Source: CAYFJO01 sp964343305 (GTDB lineage: Bacteria > Planctomycetota > Planctomycetia > Pirellulales > Pirellulaceae). Taken from it: a stretch of 28,169 bases of DNA. Of this stretch, positions 8,200-16,497 are shown in pieces; within the stretch, counting starts at the first letter, position 1; every line of letters begins with the position of its first letter. The notes beneath the pieces were generated by a model, which was not told where the DNA came from, ran no database searches, and saw nothing but the letters and a program-made list of their open reading frames with translations. A program made the position numbers and the translations under genes. The stretch lies in NCBI GenBank assembly GCA_964343305.1, contig CAYFJO010000099.1:1-28169 (forward strand). The letters are read 5' to 3'.

Positions 8200-8571
8200 T
8201 TAGTCGTCCGTCTCCTCCAAGACGGTGTCGTCGTGTTCATATCCCGGTGCACAGCAGCACAGGAATTTTAGGACCATTTGCCCGGTGTTTTTGATCGTAT
8301 GACGCTCGCCCGGCGGGATGGCGATTGCGTCGCCGGGTCCCACGTCGCGCACGTCATCGCCGATTTGCATGATCGCCTGGCCCTCTAAAATGTAATAGAT
8401 TTCTTCCGTTCGCGGATGAAAGTGCGGTGTCGTCTGGCCGCCAACGGGCAAGCGTGCTTCGGCAAGACTTTGCTTTGCAATACACGAATTTCGATTGGCA
8501 AGAAGTTCGCGAATTTCGGAACCATCTTTTGTGGTAAACGATTCGACTTCGGCAATGTTTCGAACGTCCAT
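8200..8571 (-). CDS. Small single-domain cupin protein
   Basis: This 123-residue protein is one cupin barrel. Motif 1 is PHFHPRTEEIYYILEG (about 48-63), with HxH and a downstream Glu as metal ligands. Motif 2 is IPPGERHTIKN (about 84-94), with the fourth ligand His. ATG 8571 shares its A with the TAA stop of the upstream methyltransferase gene (TAATG) and has AGGGA just upstream. Translational coupling is therefore likely, and the five-codon-longer start at 8586 is not needed. A Cys triplet (FLCCCAPGYEHDD) lies near the C-terminus. Stand-alone cupins of this size bind a metal and act as dioxygenases, isomerases or sugar-binding proteins; nothing here decides which. Confidence 0.85.
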   Translation of the reverse strand: MDVRNIAEVESFTTKDGSEIRELLANRNSCIAKQSLAEARLPVGGQTTPHFHPRTEEIYYILEGQAIMQIGDDVRDVGPGDAIAIPPGERHTIKNTGQMVLKFLCCCAPGYEHDDTVLEETDD

Positions 8572-9224
8572 TATTTCCCTTTGCAAATCTCGTCATCTGT
8601 CATTTGCAAGATTGCAACGACCGCGGGGGAATACGTACGCACGTCCCATTCTTCCGCGCGCGGCAGTTGATCAACTGAAAATCGGCGGTCCGACTCGACG
8701 ACAAAGATCGAATGGCTTGGCGCGGCTTGCATTAACGATGCCAACATTTGCATCAGTTCATCCGGGTGATCGACAAAATAGTCGTAGGGCGGCGAGCAAA
8801 ACACTGCCCAGGGCAAGTCCGTCAGCTTCTTCTCCTGCTCGACCCAAAAGAACGTGTCGGAGACGATCACCTGCGTACAGTCGCTAACACCGAGCGACTG
8901 CGCGTTTTGTTTTGTCAACTTGGCGGTCGGCACGTGACGCTCGATCATCGTGGCACGCTTGGCACCGCGGCTGATCGCTTCGAGTCCCAAGGCTCCCGTG
9001 CCGGCAAACAAATCGATGGCATGTTTGCCCTTGATGGCCGGTCCCAGCAAATCGAACACGGCTTCGCGTGTTCGCAGTTTCATCGGTCGCGTCATGTCTT
9101 CGCCGTGATGCGCCAGCAGGCTGCCGCGAAATCGGCCTCCGACGATTCGCAGCGGATGGTCAACCTTGCGCGGCGCCGCTCGCGGCCGCGATTTCGCTCG
9201 TTGTTTTTTCCCTTTATTCGGCAT
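8571..9224 (-). CDS. rsmD: RsmD-type 16S rRNA guanine-N2 methyltransferase
   Basis: From ATG 9224 the protein has 217 residues, with a Lys/Arg-rich tail (1-20) that suits RNA binding. The RsmD opening LRIVGGRFRG (25-34) and the segment RPMKLRTREAVFDLLG (46-61) are characteristic. The SAM site is DLFAGTGALGLEAISRGA (71-88), then MIERH. The catalytic loop, (D/N)PP(F/Y) in most relatives, reads CSPPY (143-147). The enzyme methylates N2 of G966 in 16S rRNA during 30S assembly. A longer frame to 9383 exists, but it runs through a hairpin repeat and lacks the family's sequence. It overlaps the cupin start by one base. The Ser for Asp/Asn exchange leaves some doubt about catalytic equivalence. Confidence 0.85.
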   Translation of the reverse strand: MPNKGKKQRAKSRPRAAPRKVDHPLRIVGGRFRGSLLAHHGEDMTRPMKLRTREAVFDLLGPAIKGKHAIDLFAGTGALGLEAISRGAKRATMIERHVPTAKLTKQNAQSLGVSDCTQVIVSDTFFWVEQEKKLTDLPWAVFCSPPYDYFVDHPDELMQMLASLMQAAPSHSIFVVESDRRFSVDQLPRAEEWDVRTYSPAVVAILQMTDDEICKGK

Positions 9225-9271
9225 TTTCTTAGAACTTTCGCGGGTCCGATCCGCGTAGAACGAACTGCGCA

Positions 9272-9342
9272 AGAGCCTATTCTCAAAACCGGGACTGGCT
9301 CCCTTGGCCGTAGGTGCCTGTCCCGGTTTTGGGATAGGCTCT
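9272..9342. repeat. 71-bp hairpin repeat upstream of rsmD
   Basis: AGAGCCTAT (9272-9280) pairs with ATAGGCTCT (9334-9342). Above a TCT/GG internal loop, CAAAACCGGGAC (9284-9295) pairs with GTCCCGGTTTTG (9320-9331). That gives 21 base pairs around a 24-nt loop. It lies 48 bp upstream of the rsmD start and would be in its mRNA leader if the promoter is further up. From memory, GGGACTGGCTCC...AGGTGCCTGTCCC elements recur in planctomycete genomes; copy number cannot be checked here. No gene lies in 9225-9497 otherwise. Confidence 0.75.
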
Positions 9343-9497
9343 ATGTGAACGGCTCGCGACCCACATCTCGCCGGTCTTTGCACGTGTGTCCGGTGAGTTT
9401 ATCTTAAAGCCAACCGAATAACTCTGAATACCACCCTGCCCCTTCAATTCACCCGGCATAATCGAACCGCCCGGGAGCCCCTGGAGAGTTTCTTGCG

Positions 9498-10721
9498 ATG
9501 AAAATCAGCGTCCCATTTCGTCTGGCTTGCTTCTTGTGCATGTTGGTTCTCGTCCTCGTCTCAGCAACCAATGGTCAACCGCCCAGCGAAAGTGCTAAAA
9601 AGCCATCGGCGACCGTCGGCGATGATTCGGACGCCGAAAAGTCGGCGGATGATCCCCAGCCGATCGACCTCGCTTTGGTCGAAAAGACCACCAAGGCGTT
9701 CGATGCGAAATTGGACGAGTGGAAGTCCGTGTTGAAGGAAATGCGAGCACTCAAAGACAAGTTTCCGACGGCGGACGAGGCGGGTGCTAGAGAGATTGAA
9801 AAGCAGTATCAGCAATTAATAACAGAAGGGCGTGGCCTGATTCCCCAGTTGCGCGACCTCGGCATCGAAGCTTACAACGCCGCGCCTGAGCAAGATTTCG
9901 CTTTGAAGAATTTTCTGATCAAAGTTGCCGCCGACGACCTCACCCAGGATCGATTTGAGAGCGGTCTGCGAGTCGCCGAGTTGTTGATCGAGCACAACTC
10001 GGAAAGAAAGGAAGCTTACAGCGCCGCCGGAGTTGCCGCTTTTAACCTGAACGAATTTGATAAGGCCGAAAAGTATTTCAATTCGGCGGAAGAGAAGAAT
10101 GCGTTGACCCCCATCGCTCGACGCGTGAGGCCGCAAGTGGCGGATTATCGGAAGTGGTGGGACCGCGAACAGAAACTCCGCGAACAAGAGGCCGAGGCGG
10201 ACGATCTGCCGCGCGTCAGCGTAACCACGTCCAAAGGCGAAATCGTCTTCGAGTTGTTTGAGAATGAGGCACCGCAAACCGTGGCCAATTTCATCAGCCT
10301 GGTGGAAGCCGAGTATTACGACGGTTTGTCGTTTCATCGCGTCCTCATGAACTTTATGGCCCAAGGTGGCTGCAACAAAGGCGACGGTACGGGCAACCCC
10401 GGCTACAATATCTACTGCGAATGCGATCCGCAAAAGTATCCGGATTTTCGCAGGCATTTTCGCGGCACGATCAGCATGGCCCATGCGGGACAGAACACAG
10501 GCGGCTCACAGTTCTTCATCATGTTCGCGCCCAGGCCCGGTCTCGACGGAAAACACACCGCATTTGGGCGCGTCGTCAAGGGAATCGAGGTTCTGGCCGA
10601 CATCCAACGTCGGGACCCGGACAACCGAAAAGTCGCGTTGGCAAAGCCCGATCGCATCATCAAAGCCAAAGTGCTGCGAAAACGCGACCATCAGTACATG
10701 CCAACCAAGGTTGAGGATTAA
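9498..10721 (+). CDS. Secreted cyclophilin-type peptidyl-prolyl isomerase, copy 1
   Basis: ATG 9498 has GGAG at 9483-9486. The 407-residue product starts with a signal peptide (about 1-26, ending SATNGQ). A polar linker and an all-helical, TPR-like region (about 55-225) follow, then a cyclophilin domain (about 236-396). The active-site signature FHRVLMNFMAQGG keeps the catalytic Arg, Phe, Met and Gln. GGSQFFI and LDGKHTAFGRV follow, with His in place of the Trp of human cyclophilin A. The Cys-containing insert YNIYCECD is shared by all three copies. It should catalyse proline isomerisation during folding of exported proteins. It is first of three tandem paralogues and ends with the shared KRDHxYxPT tail motif. 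Confidence 0.92.
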   Translation: MKISVPFRLACFLCMLVLVLVSATNGQPPSESAKKPSATVGDDSDAEKSADDPQPIDLALVEKTTKAFDAKLDEWKSVLKEMRALKDKFPTADEAGAREIEKQYQQLITEGRGLIPQLRDLGIEAYNAAPEQDFALKNFLIKVAADDLTQDRFESGLRVAELLIEHNSERKEAYSAAGVAAFNLNEFDKAEKYFNSAEEKNALTPIARRVRPQVADYRKWWDREQKLREQEAEADDLPRVSVTTSKGEIVFELFENEAPQTVANFISLVEAEYYDGLSFHRVLMNFMAQGGCNKGDGTGNPGYNIYCECDPQKYPDFRRHFRGTISMAHAGQNTGGSQFFIMFAPRPGLDGKHTAFGRVVKGIEVLADIQRRDPDNRKVALAKPDRIIKAKVLRKRDHQYMPTKVED

Positions 10722-10850
10722 TCCGCAACCTACTAACATGCCTATTAGTTGGCCCGCCTTGCGTAGCCCCCTCGACTCTTGCCCTTCCCCCGGGAAACGA
10801 ATGGTAAGTCGTTGCCCGTCCCCCTTTTTTACAGCAGGCTTCAAACCATC

Positions 10851-11948
10851 ATGCGAAATATTGTCGTCACCCTGTTACTGTGTTCCTTTGCCCTTCCCAC
10901 GGCCCATCGAGTTTTCGCGGAGGAAGGTCCCGCAACCGCCAAATTTGTCACTGTGTATAAAGAATTCCAGGGGGTTGAGGCCGCGATCGACGACGTCATC
11001 AAAAAATACCAGGCAGCGGCGGAGGACGAGCGCAAAAAGCTGGCAGCGGAATTTGACGAACTCGCCGCCAGCCAGCGAGAACTGATCGCACAATTGCGTC
11101 CCACAGCCAGGGCAGCTTACATTGAATCACCGAACAAGAACGAAGACGTGACCAAGACCATGATGGGGTTGATTGCCTTCGATCTGCAAAAGGACGAATA
11201 CAGTTCGGCGCAAGCGTTGGTCGATTTGATGGTGGAAAACAAGAGCACCGAAAATGTGCTTCACAATTTCGCAGGAGTCATCGCGTACTGTACGCACGAC
11301 TTCAAAGCAGCGGAAGTCAGTTTGAAGAAAGCCGAAGAACTCGGCGCGTTGAACGGGCAAAGTGCATCCTATTTGGAGTCGATCAAGGACACGCAAGCAA
11401 ATTGGGAAAAAGAACTAACGATTCGAGAAAAGGAAGCCGCAGCCGACAACTTGCCGCGTGTCAAAATGACAACGTCCAAGGGCGAGTTGGTGATTGAATT
11501 GTTCGAAAACGAAGCGCCCCAGGCGGTGGGCAACTTCATCTCGTTGATTGAAAAGAAATATTACGATGGTCTCGCCTTCCACCGGGTGTTGCCAGGGTTT
11601 ATGGCACAAGGTGGTTGTCCCGAAGGCACGGGCACTGGCGGCCCCGGCTACAACATCTATTGCGAATGCGACCAGGAAGACTATCGCAAACATTTCTCTG
11701 GCACGTTGAGCATGGCCCACGCCGGCAAAGACACCGGCGGCTCACAGTTCTTCCTCACCTTTCGCCCGACCGCGCATTTGGACGGCCGGCACACCGCATT
11801 CGGTCGCGTGATCAAGGGGATGGACGTGCTCGCAAAAATTCAACGGATCGATCCCTCGCGGGGCGGCGGTCCAAAGCCCGATTCGATCGTCAAAGTGGAA
11901 GTCCTTCGCAAACGGGACCACGAATACAAACCGACCAAGGTCAAATGA
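10851..11948 (+). CDS. Secreted cyclophilin-type peptidyl-prolyl isomerase, copy 2
   Basis: ATG 10851 gives 365 residues with a signal peptide (MRNIVVTLLLCSFALPTAHRVFA, cut about residue 23). The in-frame extension to 10779 lacks signal character and is rejected. A helical region (about 30-190) precedes a cyclophilin domain with FHRVLPGFMAQGG, the YNIYCECD insert, GGSQFFL and LDGRHTAFGRV. The active-site residues are intact. It starts 129 bp after copy 1, without a clear ribosome binding site, and its TGA overlaps an ATG of no apparent use ahead of copy 3. The shared architecture and the KRDHEYKPTK ending show that the three genes arose by tandem duplication. The helical parts have diverged far more than the catalytic parts, so client or partner choice may differ. 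Confidence 0.92.
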   Translation: MRNIVVTLLLCSFALPTAHRVFAEEGPATAKFVTVYKEFQGVEAAIDDVIKKYQAAAEDERKKLAAEFDELAASQRELIAQLRPTARAAYIESPNKNEDVTKTMMGLIAFDLQKDEYSSAQALVDLMVENKSTENVLHNFAGVIAYCTHDFKAAEVSLKKAEELGALNGQSASYLESIKDTQANWEKELTIREKEAAADNLPRVKMTTSKGELVIELFENEAPQAVGNFISLIEKKYYDGLAFHRVLPGFMAQGGCPEGTGTGGPGYNIYCECDQEDYRKHFSGTLSMAHAGKDTGGSQFFLTFRPTAHLDGRHTAFGRVIKGMDVLAKIQRIDPSRGGGPKPDSIVKVEVLRKRDHEYKPTKVK

Positions 11949-11977
11949 ACGGAAGCACATCATACGGAGATAACGCC

Positions 11978-13354
11978 ATGCCCAAGTCACCGCGAATGTT
12001 CGGTTTTGCGCTCACCATGCTATTTGCTGGCAGCCTCGTTGCCGCTGCTCAAGAGGAATCGCCGAAGAAGGGCGAGGATGCGAAAAAATCAGCCACCGAA
12101 GAATCGGTCGCCAAGGACACGGAATCCGGCAACAGTGTCACCGCGATCTACCTAGAGCAACATCGCGAGTGGGACGCGTTAAACGAACAGATCGACACCG
12201 CAAAAAACGAATTGCTCACCGCCAAGGACAAAGAGAAAGAAGCATCGAAGAACCACTATTCAGAACTCGTCATTCAGGCAAACGCCCTGTTGCCGCAGTT
12301 GCGATCTTCGGCCATGGCGGCGTATCAAGAGAAACCAAACGAAGACAAACAGTTGCTTCGATTGTTAATCGGAATCGCGGCGAATGATGCGCGTCGGGAT
12401 CGCTACGAAGAGGCCTATGAATTGGCCCAGCTTTTGATTGAAAAGGAATGCGGCGTCAGTTACGTCGATTGCATCGCGGGAGCATGCGCCTGGTCGCTAC
12501 ATGAATTTGACAATGTGAAGACGCACTTGCAAAGAGCTGCCGGCGAAAGCGGCAAGGTGCCTCACGGCGTGGGCGAGTATCACAACGCGGATCGATTGAC
12601 TACTTATCTCCAGCAAGCAGACGAATACAAAAAACTCTGGGAAGCTGAGCAAGCCATTCGAGCTAAGGAGAAAGAAGCTGGTGATTTGCCACGCGTTTTG
12701 CTCACGACCAATCAAGGCGAGATCCTCATTGAGTTGTTCGAGAACGAAGCCCCACAAACGGTCGGCAACTTTGTCAACCTAGTAGAAAGCGGCTTTTACG
12801 ATGGACTGACGTTTCACCGGGTATTAGGCGGTTTCATGGCGCAAGGGGGGTGTCCCCTTGGTACTGGAATCGGCGGCCCAGGTTACAATATTTTTTGTGA
12901 ATGTGATCCCGATAAGTTTCCCAGACACCGGCGGCATTTTCGCGGCACACTTAGCATGGCTCACGGGAAGCTGTCTGACACAGGGGGATCGCAGTTCTTT
13001 TTGACATTTTCTCCAACCTTAACCCTCAACGGCGTGCACACGGCGTTTGGCCGCGTAATCTCCGACACTGGATTGCAGGTGCTAAGCAAGATCAAGCGAC
13101 GCAATCCAACCGACGAATTCGACCAGCCAATTCCCGCCGATAGGCTGCCAGCCCCTGACAAGATTCTCAAAGCCGAAGTGGTGGAAGGCACAAAACGCGA
13201 CCACGAATACAAGCCGACGATCGTGCCCGGTTCCGAGGAGTCGTCGAGTAGCGATTCGGATTCTGAAAAGGAAGACGGGGATAAGGACGGCGAGGACAAA
13301 GAGTCGAAGAAGAAAAAGTCTGACGACGAGGAGGATGAGTCGAAGGACAATTAG
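11978..13354 (+). CDS. Secreted cyclophilin-type peptidyl-prolyl isomerase, copy 3, with acidic tail
   Basis: ATG 11978 is chosen because GGAGA lies at 11966-11970. The frame extends far upstream only because it overlaps copy 2 in another phase. The 458-residue product has a signal peptide (MPKSPRMFGFALTMLFAGSLVAAAQ), a helical region (about 45-235) and a cyclophilin domain with FHRVLGGFMAQGG, YNIFCECD, GGSQFFL and LNGVHTAFGRV. After the KRDHEYKPT motif shared by the family it carries an extra tail of about 40 residues made almost only of Ser, Asp, Glu and Lys, absent from copies 1 and 2. The tail may bind cations or basic clients. The spacing of 29 bp after copy 2 suggests an operon. Confidence 0.92.
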   Translation: MPKSPRMFGFALTMLFAGSLVAAAQEESPKKGEDAKKSATEESVAKDTESGNSVTAIYLEQHREWDALNEQIDTAKNELLTAKDKEKEASKNHYSELVIQANALLPQLRSSAMAAYQEKPNEDKQLLRLLIGIAANDARRDRYEEAYELAQLLIEKECGVSYVDCIAGACAWSLHEFDNVKTHLQRAAGESGKVPHGVGEYHNADRLTTYLQQADEYKKLWEAEQAIRAKEKEAGDLPRVLLTTNQGEILIELFENEAPQTVGNFVNLVESGFYDGLTFHRVLGGFMAQGGCPLGTGIGGPGYNIFCECDPDKFPRHRRHFRGTLSMAHGKLSDTGGSQFFLTFSPTLTLNGVHTAFGRVISDTGLQVLSKIKRRNPTDEFDQPIPADRLPAPDKILKAEVVEGTKRDHEYKPTIVPGSEESSSSDSDSEKEDGDKDGEDKESKKKKSDDEEDESKDN

Positions 13355-13449
13355 CTTGAAAACTCATTCCCGCGCATCCACGTGAGAATAAACGCCTTCG
13401 ACGCTTGGCGTCATCGGGGGTGTGGCAAGGTCAACCACAGCATCGTCCC

Positions 13450-15201
13450 ATGTTGCGATTCCAAATCACGAACAAGCGGCAGCGATGCGATTTTATTCAT
13501 AGTAGCGGCCCAATCGAGTTAGGGCGTGCGCCCCGCGAAGATGTCGAGCGGTTTGCGATCGAAGACCGCTTCGTTTCTCGATCGCAATTGCGACTGGAAG
13601 AGACACCGGCTGGCTCCGTTTTTGTGGAGAATCTGGGCAGCAATCCGATGACGCTCAACGACGGAGCAACGATCGCCCCTGACACCTCGCTCACGGTCGA
13701 ATCCCCAATTGAGCTGACTGTCGGCTATACTCGGATCAAAGTCTCGCTGGATGACACGGCAAAAGCCGCATCGATCATGGCGACGATTGCTCAACCGATT
13801 CGTGACGAAGCCACTCCCGCTGCCACATTGCTTTCGGGCATCAGCCACGCACCGTCCGCAGACAAATTGGCGCAATGGTTTGAAACACTGATTGCCGTCC
13901 AGCGTTCCGCCGCCGGATCCGACGCTTTTTACGAGGAAACCGCGCGGGCCGTGGTCGAGTTAATCGGCCTCCAGCGAGGCATGGTCATTTTACGAGACGG
14001 TGATCGATGGAATGTTCAAGCCAGCTATTCTTCGCCGGCCGGACTCACGCCAACATTCAGTCAGACCGTGCTCAACAGCGTCATGCAGCAGCGACGCACG
14101 TTCTTTGAATCGTCGGTCGAACAGAATCTCGTGCAAAGTCTTACGAACGTCGAAGCGTATGTAGCGTCGCCAATCTTTGACGAGGAAGGCCAGGTGGTGG
14201 GCACGGTGTTCGGTTCGCGCGACGTGCGGCCGGATAGTGAACAGCGAGGCATCGCGCCGCTCGAAGCGCAACTTGTGCAATGCTTGGCCGGCGCGGTCAG
14301 TGCCGGACTGGCCCGCATGGAAAGTGAATTCGAGGCCGCTCGCTCCCAGGTCCAGCTCGAACAATTCGCTTCGCGCGAACTGGTTCGCGAACTCAAGCAA
14401 AACCCAACACTGCTGGAACCCAGCACTCGCGATCTGACCATCTTGTTCGCCGACCTTCGAGGATTCTCTCGTCTTTCCGAGCGGCTCGGTGCCCAAGTGA
14501 CATATCGCCTGGTACAAGACGTCATGGAACGGCTCACCCAGCGGGTCGTGGACCACGACGGATTCATCATTCATTACGCTGGCGACGGACTCGCCGCCAT
14601 GTGGAACGCACCGGCCGATCAATCGGATCACGCCCAGCGTGCCTGCCGAGCGGCACTTGCCATGCACGCAGAAATGCCGGCCGTCAACGAGCAATGGTGC
14701 GAAGAGTGCGGCTGTGATTTGGAGATCGGCGTCGGCATCAACACCGGCCTGGCGCAGGTGGGAAACGCGGGAAGCCGCTGGCGACTGAAATACGCTCCGC
14801 TGGGCCACAACGTCAATCTCGCCAGCCGAGTCGAAGGGGCAACGAAACATCTCGGTGTACGGACGCTGATTACCAAATCGGCTCAAGAATGCATCGCCGA
14901 CGAATTCGCCACCCGTCGACTCTGCAAGGTGCGAGTCATCGGCATTGATCAGGCGATCGAACTATTCGAACTACACGGCGCATCGGCCGACGACGAGTGG
15001 CTGGCCCACCGCGATGCCTACGAACGTGCACTGTCGAATTTCGAATCAGGTCAACTCATCGACATTTGCGACCTACTCATGCCGCTGCGTGAAGATGCTG
15101 CCTGGCAACGCGATCGAGCCACTGAGTGGCTATGGAGTCAAGCAACGTGCGTCGACAAACCCCGTGAAGCCGATTGCATCTTTGAGCTGGATAGCAAGTG
15201 A
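13450..15201 (+). CDS. FHA-GAF-class III nucleotide cyclase
   Basis: From ATG 13450 the protein has 583 residues; in-frame TTG 13405 and GTG 13420 are possible longer starts. Residues 1-100 form an FHA domain (PIELGR, SRSQLRLEE, ENLGSNP), which binds phosphothreonine peptides. A GAF domain spans about 140-290 (VVELIGLQRGMVIL, ASPIFDEEGQVVGTVFG). A short helical linker leads to a class III cyclase catalytic domain (about 325-510). The two metal Asp are present (Asp335 in FADLRGFS, Asp379 in YAGDGLAAMW), as are the transition-state residues Asn456 and Arg460 (NVNLASR). The base-recognising Lys position is His375, so ATP or GTP preference is open. It makes cAMP or cGMP under control of the sensor domains. 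It has no membrane segment. The WD40 gene follows. Confidence 0.9.
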   Translation: MLRFQITNKRQRCDFIHSSGPIELGRAPREDVERFAIEDRFVSRSQLRLEETPAGSVFVENLGSNPMTLNDGATIAPDTSLTVESPIELTVGYTRIKVSLDDTAKAASIMATIAQPIRDEATPAATLLSGISHAPSADKLAQWFETLIAVQRSAAGSDAFYEETARAVVELIGLQRGMVILRDGDRWNVQASYSSPAGLTPTFSQTVLNSVMQQRRTFFESSVEQNLVQSLTNVEAYVASPIFDEEGQVVGTVFGSRDVRPDSEQRGIAPLEAQLVQCLAGAVSAGLARMESEFEAARSQVQLEQFASRELVRELKQNPTLLEPSTRDLTILFADLRGFSRLSERLGAQVTYRLVQDVMERLTQRVVDHDGFIIHYAGDGLAAMWNAPADQSDHAQRACRAALAMHAEMPAVNEQWCEECGCDLEIGVGINTGLAQVGNAGSRWRLKYAPLGHNVNLASRVEGATKHLGVRTLITKSAQECIADEFATRRLCKVRVIGIDQAIELFELHGASADDEWLAHRDAYERALSNFESGQLIDICDLLMPLREDAAWQRDRATEWLWSQATCVDKPREADCIFELDSK

Positions 15202-15296
15202 TCGCCTTTGGCGTAGTCCATCCGTCAACCGAGGCAGTCTTTGCACTTTGTTGTTACAATACGAAGACACCCCCAACCTCAATCAACAAACCAAAC

Positions 15297-16301
15297 ATGG
15301 CCGATCCCACCAAAACGCATATCGCCAAAGAACTCGCCCACGGCCGGCCGCTGATTTCGTGCCGGTTTGATCCCTCTGGAAAATACATTTTTTTCGGCTC
15401 GGAAGATTATCGTGTTTGGCGATGGGAAGTGGCGACGGACAAGAAGGTCGAATTGAACCACGATGCCTGGGTACGTGCGATTGCGTTTTCGCGGGATGGC
15501 AAGTTGGTGTTGACGGGTGGGTTCGATGAACGCATGGTTTGGTGGCCGGTCGAGGGTGATCCGCTTCAGCCAATCCGGGCGATCAAGGCACATCTAGGCT
15601 GGGTTCGTGCTGTCACCGTTAGTCCTGACAATTCGCTGATCGCGACGTGCGGCAACGACAATCTCGTAAAAATCTGGAGGATGGATGACGGCAGCCTGGT
15701 TCGCGAGATGGCCGGGCACGAGCGTCACGTGTACAACGTGGCGTTTCATCCCGATGGCAAACAGCTCGCATCCGGCGACTTGATGGGCAACTTGTTTCAC
15801 TGGGATGTGGAAACGGGCAAGCTGGTGAGAAAGTTGGCCGTGTCGTCATTGAGCAAATTCGACAAAACGTTCAAGGCAGACATCGGTGGCTTTCGCGACC
15901 TGGAGTTCAGCGCCGATGGATCGACGATTGCTTGCGCGGGAATCACCAACGTCTCGAATGCCTTCGCGGGTGTCGGCAACCCGCTCGTCGAAGCGTGGGA
16001 CTGGACGGCGGGCAAGCAGAAGATTGCCCACGGTTCAAAAGCCAAAGTAAAAGGCGTGTGCTGGGGGACGGCGATTCATCCCGACGGGTTCATGATTGGC
16101 GCGGTTGGTGGCAGCGGCGGTCATTTGTTCTTTTGGAAGCCCGACGGCAAAGAAGAATTCCACACGCTGAAGCTCCCCAGCGATGCCCGCGATCTGGACC
16201 TCAGCCCCGACGGCGAGCATCTTGTCACCGCGCACTACGACGGAAAGATCCGCGTCAGCAAGATGGCTGCCAAGCCGTCGCCAATGGGAAAAATCAAATA
16301 G
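15297..16301 (+). CDS. WD40 repeat protein, single seven-blade propeller
   Basis: ATG 15297 (334 residues) begins MADPTKTHIAKELAHGRP directly before the first blade. A GTG at 15198 overlapping the cyclase stop would add an unlikely 33 residues. Seven WD40 units are recognisable from strand pairs: FDPSGKYIFFGSEDYRVWRW, FSRDGKLVLTGGFDERMVWW, VSPDNSLIATCGNDNLVKIW, FHPDGKQLASGDLMGNLFHW, FSADGSTIACAGI, IHPDGFMIGAVGGSGGHLFFW and LSPDGEHLVTAHYDGKIRVS. There is no signal peptide, kinase or other domain. Such propellers act as binding platforms; the partner is unknown. It begins 95 bp after the cyclase on the same strand, so the cyclase or its targets are candidate partners. Confidence 0.9.
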   Translation: MADPTKTHIAKELAHGRPLISCRFDPSGKYIFFGSEDYRVWRWEVATDKKVELNHDAWVRAIAFSRDGKLVLTGGFDERMVWWPVEGDPLQPIRAIKAHLGWVRAVTVSPDNSLIATCGNDNLVKIWRMDDGSLVREMAGHERHVYNVAFHPDGKQLASGDLMGNLFHWDVETGKLVRKLAVSSLSKFDKTFKADIGGFRDLEFSADGSTIACAGITNVSNAFAGVGNPLVEAWDWTAGKQKIAHGSKAKVKGVCWGTAIHPDGFMIGAVGGSGGHLFFWKPDGKEEFHTLKLPSDARDLDLSPDGEHLVTAHYDGKIRVSKMAAKPSPMGKIK

Positions 16302-16314
16302 ATAGCGACTTGAC

Positions 16315-16497
16315 TTAAGTCGCTGTTCCCGCGAGTTCGCGAAGTTCCACCAATTCGCTGCTCAATCGGTGTCGAAGCGGGCTTTCGGGGCGAAGTTCGT
16401 CAAGCAAGGCTTCTGCCTTTTCGATCGTCTCCGTCGAGATTCCACTGGTTTTGAAAAGTTTGCGAAAACTGCGTTGCACTTCGGATTCGGTAAGCAA
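16315..16497 (-). CDS. Small helical protein (60 aa), TTG start fixed by a strong ribosome binding site
   Basis: AAAGGAGATA at 16510-16501 lies 3 nt before TTG 16497, with the GGAG core 6 nt from the start; it is one of the best ribosome binding sites in the window. An ATG at 16533 in the same frame would place that site inside the gene, so the TTG start is preferred. The 60 residues (start MLTESEVQRSFRKLF) are charged and helical with Leu-rich heptad character (KAEALLDELRP, SSELVELRELAG). There is no signal or membrane segment. I recognise no family. It is 129 bp downstream of the FAAL-ACP-AONS gene on the same strand and could be co-transcribed, perhaps as a small accessory subunit, but that is speculation. 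Confidence 0.65.
   Translation of the reverse strand: MLTESEVQRSFRKLFKTSGISTETIEKAEALLDELRPESPLRHRLSSELVELRELAGTAT

Noticed and set aside
9225..9383. In-frame extension of rsmD
   Set aside because: It runs through the hairpin repeat at 9272-9342 and gives sequence unlike any RsmD N-terminus.
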